Part shown: positions 1-7,797 of the stretch, in pieces
How positions within the stretch are numbered: position 1 is the first letter of the stretch
Layout of the letters: each line of letters starts with the position of its first letter
Notes under the pieces: model-generated
Seen by the model: the letters and a program-made list of their open reading frames with translations, nothing else
Databases searched by the model: none
Told to the model about the DNA's origin: nothing
Position numbers and translations under genes: made by a program
Assembly (NCBI GenBank): GCA_014361455.1
Contig: JACIVP010000001.1
Coordinates: 186,001-250,000 of the forward strand
Length of the DNA: 64,000 nucleotides
Direction of reading: 5' to 3'
DNA from: Candidatus Methanosuratincola sp.
GTDB lineage: Archaea; Thermoproteota; Methanomethylicia; Methanomethylicales; Methanomethylicaceae

Positions 1-705
1 CTTGAGGCAAAGTTCGAGGATCTGCGTGCGGAGAGGGATGCTCTGGTTGAAAAGATCAGGAAGCTCGGATCCAGGATAGAGGATCTTGAAGAAGAAGTGA
101 GGCTCGCGCGTCTAGAGTACAGGCAGCCGAGGCCATTGGAGGCCTACGAGCTCGAGCGGAGGATAAGGTCTCTCCTTGACGAGATCACTAGGATCAGGGC
201 AGAGGCCAGTCTCCTCAAGTCCGAGCGACAGGCGCTGAAGTCCACCATATCTGCGATCGCAGAGGGGCGCTGCATCCCGATCAGGAGATCCCGGAGGCTC
301 ACCGAAGCCTCCTCCCGTCCGCCAATGGTGGTCGATGGAAGGTTGGTGATCTACCTGGAATCGGTGGCTGCAATCGACAATGAGGGCGAGGCCGCGCTCA
401 GGGGCCTAGGTAACGTGATCCTGATCCTCGACAGACCCCCTGGGGCAGAGGTGCAGTCCAGGTTGTGGGAGGTCGGCGTCCCATTCATCGTGAGGGGGAA
501 CGGAGACGGATCCTTGGTCGACGATACTCTTGTGGTCGAGAAGGAGTCCCTAGGGAGGATGATCCAAGCCGCACATTCCGCGATGGAAGATGGCATGAAG
601 GATCGCCCGGAGAGGATCAGGGCGCTCTTCGAGGAGTACCGTAAAGAGCGGCAGAAAGAGACCCTCAGAAGAGGGTCACTCTCTTCTCAAGAATTGCCCT
701 TGTGA
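1..705 (+). CDS. DUF460-family protein, C-terminal part (5' truncated)
   Basis: The reading frame is already open at base 1, so the N-terminus lies outside the window. The visible part starts as a charged heptad-type coiled coil (about the first 80 residues, rich in E, R, L and K), followed by a small alpha/beta domain with the stretch VILILDRPPGAEVQ and an ILxVDD-like region. A coiled coil before a small C-terminal domain resembles the end of archaeal DUF460/COG2433 proteins, whose function is unknown. The gene runs 41 bp into the 3' end of the convergent S-adenosylmethionine synthetase gene. The family assignment rests on architecture and is only moderately sure. Confidence 0.65.
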   Translation, partial: LEAKFEDLRAERDALVEKIRKLGSRIEDLEEEVRLARLEYRQPRPLEAYELERRIRSLLDEITRIRAEASLLKSERQALKSTISAIAEGRCIPIRRSRRLTEASSRPPMVVDGRLVIYLESVAAIDNEGEAALRGLGNVILILDRPPGAEVQSRLWEVGVPFIVRGNGDGSLVDDTLVVEKESLGRMIQAAHSAMEDGMKDRPERIRALFEEYRKERQKETLRRGSLSSQELPL

Positions 706-1873
706 CCTCGTCGATAGACTCAAGCGAGGAATCCACAATGCCCTTTATCTCGGTCTGCAGATGGCTTGTCATGATTTCCCCCTTTCCCATCACGAGCTGG
801 ACATTGGCCATGTGGGGGTCGTCGATCGCCCTTCCGATCTGGCTCACGATCTTGACATAGGCCTCTTCTACCCCCTTCAATACAGCGACCTTTTCAGCTA
901 TCCTGTTGGCGAGTACGTTGTAGATCTTCCCCACGTGGCTCACAGGGTTCTTGCCTGCGGCCGCCTCAAGCGACATCGGCCTCTGCGGGGTGATGAGCCC
1001 GTTTGTCCTGTTGCCGCGCCCAGTCTCGCCGTCGTCGCCCATCTCTGCGCTCGTCCCAGTCACTGTGAGGTAAACAACCCCCTTCTCTGGTCTGTCGGCG
1101 TTGTTCAGGAAGACCTCTACAGGGGCATCCGATTTCTTCGCTATGAAATCCTTGACTGCGGACTTCAGTTCCTCCTTGACCGATAAATAATGCTGCAAGT
1201 CAGGCACATATTTCGAGACCGTGGCCACCGCAATGGTGATCTTGACTTCCTTGCCATTCCTCAGCCCCATCACCTTCACGTCCTCGCCGACCTCGGGGAA
1301 CCTCTTCTTTATGTATGGACCGTTGATGAACCTCTCTGTTTCGAAGACAAGCCTTTCAAGCATGTCGAACGGCGCGTATCCGACCCCAAAGGAGGTGTCG
1401 TTTGAACAGACCTTCCCTTCCTTTGTGTTGTAGTTGCAGACTAGGTCTATTGATCCCTTGCCTACCCTGTGATCTATTATGACGTGCTCTTTCACGTCTA
1501 GGTTGGGGAGATTGCCCCTGATCCAGTTCTTAGCTGACTGGAGGGCGATCCTCCCTACTGGTATGTACTCTACACCCCCGTTGGTGTTGACTTCATTAAT
1601 CGCCCTGCCAGACATGACAATGTATATGGGAGTGATCACTTCCCCCCCGCCGAACCTCGGATTGGACTGCCCCCCGACAAGCAGGAGCTTGTCCACATTG
1701 TGGTGGAGGATCGTGCCGAACTTTTTCTGGTATTCTTTGCATAGCTCGAGGCTGAACTCCTCGGAAAGGCTGTCTGCAATATAGTCCGGGTGCCCAAGTC
1801 CTTTCCTCTCGACGAACTCGACACTTTGAGATTCGACTGGCTGCTGCTGGAGCGTCTCAATGATGATATTCAT
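665..1873 (-). CDS. mat: Archaeal S-adenosylmethionine synthetase (methionine adenosyltransferase)
   Basis: Makes S-adenosylmethionine from methionine and ATP. The protein has the archaeal-type organisation, distinct from bacterial MetK: an N-terminal [13 protein letters not shown] segment, [21 protein letters not shown], a central DHRVGKGS loop and a C-terminal segment with [11 protein letters not shown] and [10 protein letters not shown]. The length of about 402 residues is normal for the family. The open frame extends 11 codons further upstream, but the ATG at 1873 gives the expected MNIIIETL start. It converges with and overlaps the DUF460 gene. Identity is secure. Confidence 0.95.
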   Translation of the reverse strand: MNIIIETLQQQPVESQSVEFVERKGLGHPDYIADSLSEEFSLELCKEYQKKFGTILHHNVDKLLLVGGQSNPRFGGGEVITPIYIVMSGRAINEVNTNGGVEYIPVGRIALQSAKNWIRGNLPNLDVKEHVIIDHRVGKGSIDLVCNYNTKEGKVCSNDTSFGVGYAPFDMLERLVFETERFINGPYIKKRFPEVGEDVKVMGLRNGKEVKITIAVATVSKYVPDLQHYLSVKEELKSAVKDFIAKKSDAPVEVFLNNADRPEKGVVYLTVTGTSAEMGDDGETGRGNRTNGLITPQRPMSLEAAAGKNPVSHVGKIYNVLANRIAEKVAVLKGVEEAYVKIVSQIGRAIDDPHMANVQLVMGKGEIMTSHLQTEIKGIVDSSLESIDEVTRAILEKRVTLF

Positions 1874-2110
1874 TGAATTCAAGCAAGCCCCTCCAACAAT
1901 GCACATTTAACGTTAGCATATTTTACTTCCTAATATTGCTTTCTAGATGCACCTGCTGTATCTGAATTGAGACGATGAGCTTTTTCAACTAAAATGGCTG
2001 CGCCCCCCTCATCCTTCACGGTAGAGATGGAAGCCGAAAACAAAGGTATTTGGGTATGCTGTTTTCTGGTCTGTCTTTTTCCTTGCGAGCGCGGGTCAGG
2101 TGAAACCTTT

Positions 2111-2175
2111 GCTGGTAGAAATACCCGCAAGCGTTATCGTTGAAGCAGGAAGCCCTTAAGGGTAGGGTAGTTCAC
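2111..2175 (+). mobile_element. Solo 3' end of a TnpB (IS200/IS605-type) element
   Basis: Read on the plus strand this 65-bp segment encodes the typical TnpB C-terminal tail ending EAGSP, followed by a short CCCTTAAGGG hairpin and a GTAGTTCAC terminus, the usual right end of archaeal IS200/IS605-type elements. It differs at four positions from 25883-25947. No transposase body remains upstream. The rest of the 1907-2232 interval holds no convincing gene. The neighbouring CBS-RAM gene on the minus strand stops 58 bp to the right. Confidence 0.6.
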
Positions 2176-2232
2176 GTATAGCATTACCCACTATTTTAGT
2201 TCGAATGAATAAAAAAAGAAGATGGGATCTCC

Positions 2233-3258
2233 TCAGGCGACGGGGATACATGTCACGGTATCGATTACGCCCTTGATTTTTCGGATAGACGCCATGAGCG
2301 AGGTGCCTAGATCGGCACGTGAAGCAGCAATTACTTCTACGTAGATGTCATATGGTCCGACGATGGCTTCAGCCCGAGTAACATCAGGCAAGCTCCTGAG
2401 CTGCGCGAGAACCGCATCCTCTTCACCTGTTACTGTCTTTACCAGCACATGTGCTCTCAGGAAGGTTGTAGGGGTCGCTACGACAAAGCTAGAGAGATCT
2501 GTACTGCTGATTAAACCGAGGGGACGATATTCACTGTCAACAACTGGGAGGTGGTGGACTAGGTTGGCCCGCATCAGTTTGGATACTTCAATAATGCGCA
2601 TATCTGGTGTGGCTACAATAGGTGCATATGACGCGTAGTCGCGCGCCTTGGCCGTACTTGGATCGACATCAGTGCTAATGGCTGCAATTATGTCTTTTGT
2701 TGTGAGAAAGCTCTGGATCCTTCCATCCTGAACTTCGAGTAAGGAACCTATATTGAGGGCGGCCATGCGTTGGGCAACCTCCCTAAGCGTCTCACGCTCG
2801 GTATATGTGACGATGTTGCGGCGAGTGAGACTAGAGATTGGCATATTAAGATAGCTAGGAACAAGGGTTGGCAATAAGTAAGCGACTTCACGGACACCCT
2901 CGATCCCAACAGCACGCCCCTCTTCATCCACGATTACTAAATCTCGCACTCCACGGCCAATTAGGAGTGAAGCTGCTTCACGCAGATCCGTCAGAACATC
3001 TGCTTGGATGGGGCGCTTGGTGTAGTTGCGCGCAGATCGGTTCAATCCATCAGTACCTTCGGCGACAGCTCGTATGACATCGTGTTCCTCAATGTAAGCC
3101 ACGGGCCTATGATCGTCATCTAGTTGGACAAGGCACGAGGCGCCTTCATCATGCATCTTTTTGATGACATCTTTGATGCTGGATTGGGGTTCAAGTGGAA
3201 CGACCCGCCGCATAACTAGGCTTTGTAGTGGAACTCGAGCTGTGACGACTACGGCCAT
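2233..3258 (-). CDS. Four-CBS-domain protein fused to a C-terminal Lrp/AsnC-type RAM domain
   Basis: Predicted cytosolic ligand-sensing protein of 341 residues. Residues about 10-260 form four CBS motifs in two Bateman modules, which usually bind adenine nucleotides; repeating signatures are DxHRPVAYIEEHDV, DEEGRAVGIEGV and DSEYRPLGLISSTD. Residues about 267-341 look like the effector-binding RAM (ACT-like) domain of Lrp/AsnC proteins (GPYDIYVEVIAAS, then an IRKIKGVIDTVT end). There is no DNA-binding domain. Codon use is AT-richer than in neighbouring housekeeping genes. It is divergent from the ACT-domain gene across a very AT-rich spacer. The ligand is unknown. Confidence 0.8.
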   Translation of the reverse strand: MAVVVTARVPLQSLVMRRVVPLEPQSSIKDVIKKMHDEGASCLVQLDDDHRPVAYIEEHDVIRAVAEGTDGLNRSARNYTKRPIQADVLTDLREAASLLIGRGVRDLVIVDEEGRAVGIEGVREVAYLLPTLVPSYLNMPISSLTRRNIVTYTERETLREVAQRMAALNIGSLLEVQDGRIQSFLTTKDIIAAISTDVDPSTAKARDYASYAPIVATPDMRIIEVSKLMRANLVHHLPVVDSEYRPLGLISSTDLSSFVVATPTTFLRAHVLVKTVTGEEDAVLAQLRSLPDVTRAEAIVGPYDIYVEVIAASRADLGTSLMASIRKIKGVIDTVTCIPVA

Positions 3259-3471
3259 AACATATCGCCACCATATAGTATGATGTATGACATTATATAA
3301 AATTTTCTGATTATAAGTGATATTTATTATGGATAAACATGATTTATGACTAATGTAGTCATTTTTTCATGGCCATGCATATTTCAGTGTGAATAACTGT
3401 ATTTGATATAATATTGTGTTATGATATGGGGAAAAAAAGTCATAAATATGATGTAAGCGATAATTAAGGCG
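3259..3471. promoter_or_regulatory. AT-rich divergent promoter region
   Basis: This 213-bp spacer separates the CBS-RAM gene (leftward) from the ACT gene (rightward) and is strikingly AT-rich. A TATA-like ATTATATAAAAT at about 3291-3303 lies upstream of the leftward gene. CATAAATATG at about 3440-3450 lies some 25 bp before the ATG at 3472, suggesting a leaderless rightward transcript. No protein-coding potential is seen. Confidence 0.5.
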
Positions 3472-4158
3472 ATGGCTGGTTTTGAGGCGTTGAAACTTTC
3501 CGTTCCTGATGCAGTACGGACAATAATTACTAGGAACCATCATCTATACGCATGCCTTAAGATGAAGGTTCTTAACTATACCGCGGTGGCGCAAAACATT
3601 CAGAAAGAGGTTGAAACGATGGTTGGTGAACCAGTAAAGCTGAATACTATCGTTGCGTCAATTACGAGGTTTTCTGACACGCTTGAAAAAGATGTAATCG
3701 CCCAGCCTCTGGATGTTTTGAAGAACGCAAGGCTCAACCTTATTACTGGTGTTTCTGACATTACTGTCGCATGTTCACAAGATCAGCAGCCTAAACTGAT
3801 TAAGAAGATTTTAGAACTTGCTTCAAAAACCCCTTCTGTTAGCATTCACCAACTTCCAAGCCACATAAAAGTGATAGGTGATACAAACTACCTTGGAATG
3901 ATGATTAACGAGCTAAATGGAGAAGGCGACGCACAGCGAAGAGACGGCTATGCGAGCCTTCACGTCAAGATATCTCCTGAAGCTGAGCACAGAATGGGAG
4001 TAGCAGCCTTCATTGCAGAGCGCCTTTACAGAATTGGCATAAATGTTGTAGAAGGTTTCTTCTCACACGAAGATATAGTTCTAATCCTTAGAGAGAGTGA
4101 TGCATCTAGGGCCTTCGAAATGTTGAGGAATGAAATAAATAATGTCTCTGAAGAGTAA
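3472..4158 (+). CDS. ACT-domain protein of unknown function
   Basis: A 228-residue cytosolic protein. The first about 75 residues are helical and resemble a small helix-turn-helix-like region. Two beta-alpha-beta units with ACT-like character follow, around residues 85-150 (LNLITGVSDITVACS, VSIHQLPSHIKVIGD) and 160-222 (YASLHVKISPEAEHRMGVAAFIAERLYRIGINVVEGFFS). ACT domains bind small effectors such as amino acids. The gene is AT-richer than the rest of the window and sits in the patch that holds the recombinase remnant, so it may be acquired. It probably starts at the ATG near its own TATA box. Its specific role cannot be stated. Confidence 0.7.
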   Translation: MAGFEALKLSVPDAVRTIITRNHHLYACLKMKVLNYTAVAQNIQKEVETMVGEPVKLNTIVASITRFSDTLEKDVIAQPLDVLKNARLNLITGVSDITVACSQDQQPKLIKKILELASKTPSVSIHQLPSHIKVIGDTNYLGMMINELNGEGDAQRRDGYASLHVKISPEAEHRMGVAAFIAERLYRIGINVVEGFFSHEDIVLILRESDASRAFEMLRNEINNVSEE

Positions 4159-4225
4159 CTACAGTTGTTCTTAATCCTTGACCGTGTTGTGGTCATGAAT
4201 AGGCATGTAGATCGTGGAGGCCTTG

Positions 4226-4390
4226 TTACGTTGAGGATTTATGATATTCCAGGATTTGTTGCTCGAGTCCAACCGATGTGCTGTTAGATAGTTCTATCCT
4301 GCCGATCTGCGCCGCATACAGCACTTGGTCTGTAAGTTCAAATGCGCGCACCACAGCCCTGTGATGAAAAATGACGTATTGACTGCACAT
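4226..4390 (-). CDS. Possible small protein, 54 residues
   Basis: A short open frame with an ATG start, beginning MCSQYVIFHHR and ending LEYHKSST. The sequence is of balanced, soluble, mostly helical composition with no recognised motif. It lies between the ACT gene and the recombinase remnant, in otherwise non-coding or decayed DNA, so it may be a fragment of an old integrated element. The only evidence is the open frame and its plausible composition. Confidence 0.25.
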   Translation of the reverse strand: MCSQYVIFHHRAVVRAFELTDQVLYAAQIGRIELSNSTSVGLEQQILEYHKSST

Positions 4391-4494
4391 TGACCTACAA
4401 ACGTGCTGGCAGATACACCCTCGTCGTGTTTGCGAGGTGCATAGTCCACAGCAAAAAGCGCCAGGAGAGTGTAATTATAAGGGCCAAATCGAAA

Positions 4495-4993
4495 GTGATG
4501 CTCGCGGGTATCCCTTCCGCAGGTCTCGATGCCAATTTCTCATACTTGCTCCCAGAAGACAATGGCATTCACGACTAGAGCGATTATTTGGGGGTCTTTC
4601 CGTTCGACCTCCCGACCGCTTACCTGCTCTGGAAGAACGCGCTCAGGAAGGCTGGCCTGGAGGATAAGGACGGGTCAACCGAGGGGCTCATACTCCACCC
4701 GCGCACGATCCGGAAGTTCTTCAGGTCAAGGATGGAGATGATTATCCCTGTGTACATCGTGGAAGCACTGATGGTGCATGAGGGTTACCTCATGGAGTGC
4801 TACAGAAAGCACACCTAGAATGACCTGGTGGCGTTCTACAAGGACGAGCACGCGGTCACGGTTTACGGGAACGGGAAGGACTTAGCGAAAGTGAAGACAG
4901 AGATGGAAGGAGCTCAGCGACAGGCTCTAATACCTGGTGGGTAAGAACATGGAGCTCGAGGCCAGGCTGGAAAAACTGGCCACCGAGGTATGA
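4495..4993 (+). pseudogene. Decayed tyrosine recombinase (archaeal integrase), C-terminal half
   Basis: In one frame one can read the catalytic half of an archaeal XerC/SSV-type integrase: a PFDLPTAYLLWKNALRKAGL helix, HPRTIRKFFRSR (the H-x-x-R box), VEALMVHEGYL (usually ALMGHEGYL) and a candidate catalytic tyrosine in CYRKHT. In-frame stops occur at about 4576 and 4816. A shift to another frame is needed to read the C-terminal coiled tail (LVGKNMELEARLEKLATEV) that ends at 4993. No intact N-terminal core-binding domain is visible. It is a dead gene, probably left by an integrated plasmid or virus; no attachment site was identified. Confidence 0.7.
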
Positions 4994-5041
4994 TCAAATA
5001 ACAGTTGGATGTTCATTAGTAAAAATAATTTTAGCCTTCCA

Positions 5042-5566
5042 TTACCAGGGGAGGTCGGCTTGTTGATGGATCATGCTCTTTATTATCCTCATCAATTCTT
5101 CTGGGCGCTTTGTCGAGAAGACAAACTCGTCGTACTTTGTACCTCTTACGCTCAGTACCAATCTGGGTGCCCTCGTGACATTGTACACAAGCCTGTTCTT
5201 CCCGTTGTGTCTGCCGCCTCTCACCCCGAAGCCTCCGTATTTGAGAGCTGATGCCGTATCTAAGTAGCAATCCTCAACTTGCCCCCAGTTGAATGATGTT
5301 TTGATCCTGCCAAATCCCACCGTTATGCCTGTACTAGTGACCTTTATCGAGAGCCTGCTAAAATTGAGGGTAACCACAACACCTATCAGAATGACCACCA
5401 GAAGTATCAGAAATGACAATGGATCAGCATTTGGATCGCTGACAAAGGCAAAGAATGAGATTCCGGCTGCAAATATTAGTACTGACGAGATTACTAGGAT
5501 TAGAAATCCCCATGTAATGGTCTCTTCGTAGAGTGTTGCTGATGACATTGTCATTTTCGCCGTCAA
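5042..5566 (-). CDS. Membrane protein with two N-terminal TM helices and a PH-like domain
   Basis: The 174-residue product has two hydrophobic helices at about 20-42 and 50-68. A soluble beta-rich domain follows (LSIKVTSTGITVGFGRIKTSF, then RAPRLVLSVRGTKYDEFVFSTKRPEELMRII). This layout is that of small bacterial-PH-like membrane proteins of unknown function. Met6 is an alternative start. It lies 36 bp downstream of the Lsm gene on the same strand and could be co-transcribed with it. No substrate or partner can be inferred. Confidence 0.6.
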   Translation of the reverse strand: MTAKMTMSSATLYEETITWGFLILVISSVLIFAAGISFFAFVSDPNADPLSFLILLVVILIGVVVTLNFSRLSIKVTSTGITVGFGRIKTSFNWGQVEDCYLDTASALKYGGFGVRGGRHNGKNRLVYNVTRAPRLVLSVRGTKYDEFVFSTKRPEELMRIIKSMIHQQADLPW

Positions 5567-5602
5567 AGAGTCCCGTTTGGCCTCTTTAGTTTACCACATT
5601 TC

Positions 5603-5839
5603 CTACTGTGGCCTGGAGGTCTTTATATAAAGGATGTTGTTGCCTCTCACAAGGATCTTGCCATATTTGGCTATTGGCTCACTAGAGTCGTCAGATGCCT
5701 CGATCGCGTCACTCATAATTAGGTTCATTGTCGGGTCGTACTTCTCAAGTGTTCCTACATATTCGTGTCCGTCCTTGAGCTTTACGAGTATCTGGTTGTG
5801 GAGTGATTTGTTGAGCAGCCTTATCGGTTCGCTTGGCAT
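5603..5839 (-). CDS. lsm: Lsm/Sm-like archaeal RNA-binding protein
   Basis: A 78-residue Sm-fold protein; archaeal Lsm proteins form heptameric rings that bind U-rich RNA. The Sm1 motif is visible as ILVKLKDGHEYVGTLEKYDPTMNLIMSDA and Sm2 as GKILVRGNNILYI. The open frame continues 24 codons upstream, but the ATG at 5839 gives the usual short N-terminus (MPSEPIRLLNKSL). A TATA-like TTATAAA lies just upstream on the minus strand (about 5878-5884). Identity is secure. Confidence 0.92.
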   Translation of the reverse strand: MPSEPIRLLNKSLHNQILVKLKDGHEYVGTLEKYDPTMNLIMSDAIEASDDSSEPIAKYGKILVRGNNILYIKTSRPQ

Positions 5840-5937
5840 TTTAATGATACACCATCCTAACGGTGGAGGGGATTCATTATAAAAACCTTTCCAGTTTATA
5901 ACACAGCCCATAAGAAAACTATCCGCTCAGGCGACAG

Positions 5938-6320
5938 ATGAATTGCGGCAAAGTCTTAAATCCGCAACAAGACAATAAGAATACGGACGCCTACGATGTA
6001 GGCATACCGCTTTCGTTTGTACCCAAACAAAACAGTGCAGCAGAGACTATTCGAAATCCTCAGCTCGTTCTGCTTCATACAACTATTGCCTTGAACAATG
6101 TACGCGATATCAACATCCTGCCCGAGCAGGAATAGAGGCATGCTTGCAGAGATCAGATCCTCTGCCCTTGCCGTGCGGGAGCCCCCTCAGCCGTAGAAGC
6201 AAAATCCTCATTTGGGGAAGTGTCAAAGCCCCCAATAGATTACGAAATAGTAGCAAAAGCCCATGCTCTTGACATGGGGTGAATTGCTGCCACAAACTAA
6301 GCTGTTTATTCGGCATTTAA
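5938..6320 (+). mobile_element. Possible second TnpB 3' remnant
   Basis: A degraded stretch between the Lsm gene and the clearer TnpB relic. Around 6100-6230 a frame reads VRDINIL, a stop, then a Cys-containing tail with the segment APSAVEAKSS. This resembles the NAAxNIL motif and C-terminal tail of some archaeal TnpB proteins, heavily mutated. No functional open frame is present. This is a tentative reading. Confidence 0.3.
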
Positions 6321-6324
6321 GGCT

Positions 6325-6779
6325 ATGTTTAAGGCGTTCCGCTAAAGGCTCTACCCCACGAAGTCGCAGCAGGCTAAGATCAACGCCACGCCGGAAGCCC
6401 TGCGTTTGGTCTATAACGATACGCTGGCTTTCCATATGAAGAGCTGGGGAAAGGAAAATGGGAAGGGTGGGCGTTTCTTTATTTTAAACCAATAAGATCC
6501 TAACACAGTGTAAGAAACAGCGTCCAGAACTTAACGGGCATACAGCCAAGTGCTGTAGGTTCTAAAGTGGTATTGGTAGACCCGAATGGCGTTTCACAGG
6601 TGTGTAAGTTGCGGACATAGCAAAGAAAGAATTGGATGAAAGAGTGCACCACTGCAGGTGCGGCTTTGCAATTGACAGCGACCTGAACGCTGCGGTAAAC
6701 ATCCTGGGACTGGGGCTACAGTCTCTCGGTCTGAGAAAGACCATAGAAGCCCATGCCATTCAGTCGTGGGAGCAGTCAC
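6325..6779 (+). pseudogene. tnpB: Internally deleted, decayed TnpB gene with right end
   Basis: The N-terminal TnpB start is readable (MFKAFR, stop, RLYPTKSQQAKINATPEALRLVYNDTLAFH). After about 60 codons the sequence jumps, through stops and frame changes, to the C-terminal part. That part has a frameshifted zinc finger (a CxxCGH-type first half and HHCRCGF) and the RuvC motif DSDLNAAVNIL. The central catalytic region is missing. The right end carries a GCCCATG...CGTGGG hairpin and an AGTCAC terminus. That terminus contains the stop codon of the convergent methyltransferase gene. The element cannot encode an active nuclease. Confidence 0.75.
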
Positions 6780-7297
6780 AGTTCTTTGTACCCGATCATA
6801 AAAACATCCTTCATGGTCTCCGAATCATGGACTGCTAGCTTTAGACCTTCTACCTTAGGTGGAGAAATTCCTGCTTTCCTGAGATAACTGATTGCCATTA
6901 TACCGTCCTTCTTCAAGATTCTTTTCAGCTCTTTAAAAGCCATCTTGGGGTCATCAGCCAGCTGGATCACACTTACAGAGAAGACCACATCGGCTGAGCT
7001 GTCCATGAATGGCATCCTCTCGACATCCCCAAGGACTAGGTCTGCCTGCACCCCCTTCCTCTTAGCCTGGAGGAGCATGCCGATCGAGCTGTCGAGCCCG
7101 ACCAGCCAGCCATTCACTATCCCGGAGGCGACCTCGAGCAGGAGCCCCGTCCCGCATCCCGCGTCTATGATCGTATCGCCATCTCTGATCCTGACCCTGT
7201 TTAGGATGAACCCTATCTTGACCTGTTGCTCCTCCCTGTACCTCATGTCGTATATCCCTGCAGTTATGTTGTACTCCTCTGCTATCTTTGACTTCAA
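6776..7297 (-). CDS. Class I SAM-dependent methyltransferase
   Basis: A 173-residue Rossmann-fold methyltransferase. Motif I is IIDAGCGTGLLLEVA (residues about 43-57), the acidic loop is VGLDSSIGML, and motif III/IV is LVLGDVERMPFMDSSADVVFS. The protein is short, about the minimal core for the UbiE-like group, with a brief C-terminal extension. Its stop codon lies inside the terminal bases of the TnpB relic, so the C-terminus may have been cut or replaced by that insertion. It lies 96 bp downstream of the MoaD-like gene on the same strand. The substrate is unknown. Confidence 0.8.
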   Translation of the reverse strand: MKSKIAEEYNITAGIYDMRYREEQQVKIGFILNRVRIRDGDTIIDAGCGTGLLLEVASGIVNGWLVGLDSSIGMLLQAKRKGVQADLVLGDVERMPFMDSSADVVFSVSVIQLADDPKMAFKELKRILKKDGIMAISYLRKAGISPPKVEGLKLAVHDSETMKDVFMIGYKEL

Positions 7298-7393
7298 TGC
7301 GGTCCCCAGGTTAAAATCAAAGATCGGCTTGCTTTAAATTATTGCCATTCACCGGAGTCTCGGATATTTTGCATTCTCATAGGCGTATCGACC

Positions 7394-7684
7394 CTAGCCA
7401 CCTGCCACTGGGGGGAAGAATGAGACAACATCGCCCTCTTTCAGCTCGGTGTAGAGTCCGCTGATCCCCCTGATGTCCCTGCCGTTCACGAGGACCTTGA
7501 CCAGATCCTTCAACCTGCCCCCCTCGACGATATGCCTCATGAACCCCCCGCCAGAGAGCGCGTCTATCTCAGCTACAAGGTCGAGCACGGTTCTTCCGGG
7601 GAAGTCGACCTCCTTCACTGGACAGCCCACCTTCTCCCTGAGATCAGCGAAGAACTCAGCCTTAACCCTCATGAATGCCACCAC
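7394..7684 (-). CDS. MoaD/ThiS-like ubiquitin-fold sulfur carrier
   Basis: A small beta-grasp protein of about 92-96 residues ending in the diglycine PVAGG that is adenylated and thiocarboxylated in this family. The middle reads VKVLVNGRDIRGISGLYTELKEGDVVSFFPPVAGG, typical of MoaD-type proteins. The start may be the GTG at 7684 or the ATG at 7672. It is divergently placed next to the aldehyde oxidoreductase gene; such MoaD homologues accompany AOR genes and would supply dithiolene sulfur for the tungsten pterin cofactor. That role is inferred from family and context. Confidence 0.82.
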   Translation of the reverse strand: MVAFMRVKAEFFADLREKVGCPVKEVDFPGRTVLDLVAEIDALSGGGFMRHIVEGGRLKDLVKVLVNGRDIRGISGLYTELKEGDVVSFFPPVAGG

Positions 7685-7739
7685 GAGGAGCTCGCTATTT
7701 CTTTATTTATTTCTTTGCGTTTTGCAAGCTCAATCACCA

Positions 7740-7797
7740 ACAGGAAAGATATAAATGTGCCATCCAATCCTTTCCTTAACCGTCAGGAGGATCACCA
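7740..7797 (+). promoter_or_regulatory. Promoter and ribosome site of the aldehyde oxidoreductase gene
   Basis: A TATA-like AAAGATATAAATG at about 7744-7756 is followed by AGGAGG at about 7785-7790, seven bases before a TTG codon. The strong ribosome site selects the TTG at 7798 as start rather than the ATG four codons later, giving the N-terminus MGGYMNRILRVDL, as is usual in this family. Confidence 0.55.

Noticed and set aside
4300-4370. tRNA-like T-loop (GTTCAAAT) near the recombinase relic
   Set aside because: The flanking bases cannot form a T-stem or acceptor stem, and no anticodon arm is visible.
4390-4578. Separate gene before the recombinase relic
   Set aside because: It is in frame with the relic and ends at a stop just before the recognisable integrase helix, so it is more likely part of the decayed region than an independent gene; no motif was found.
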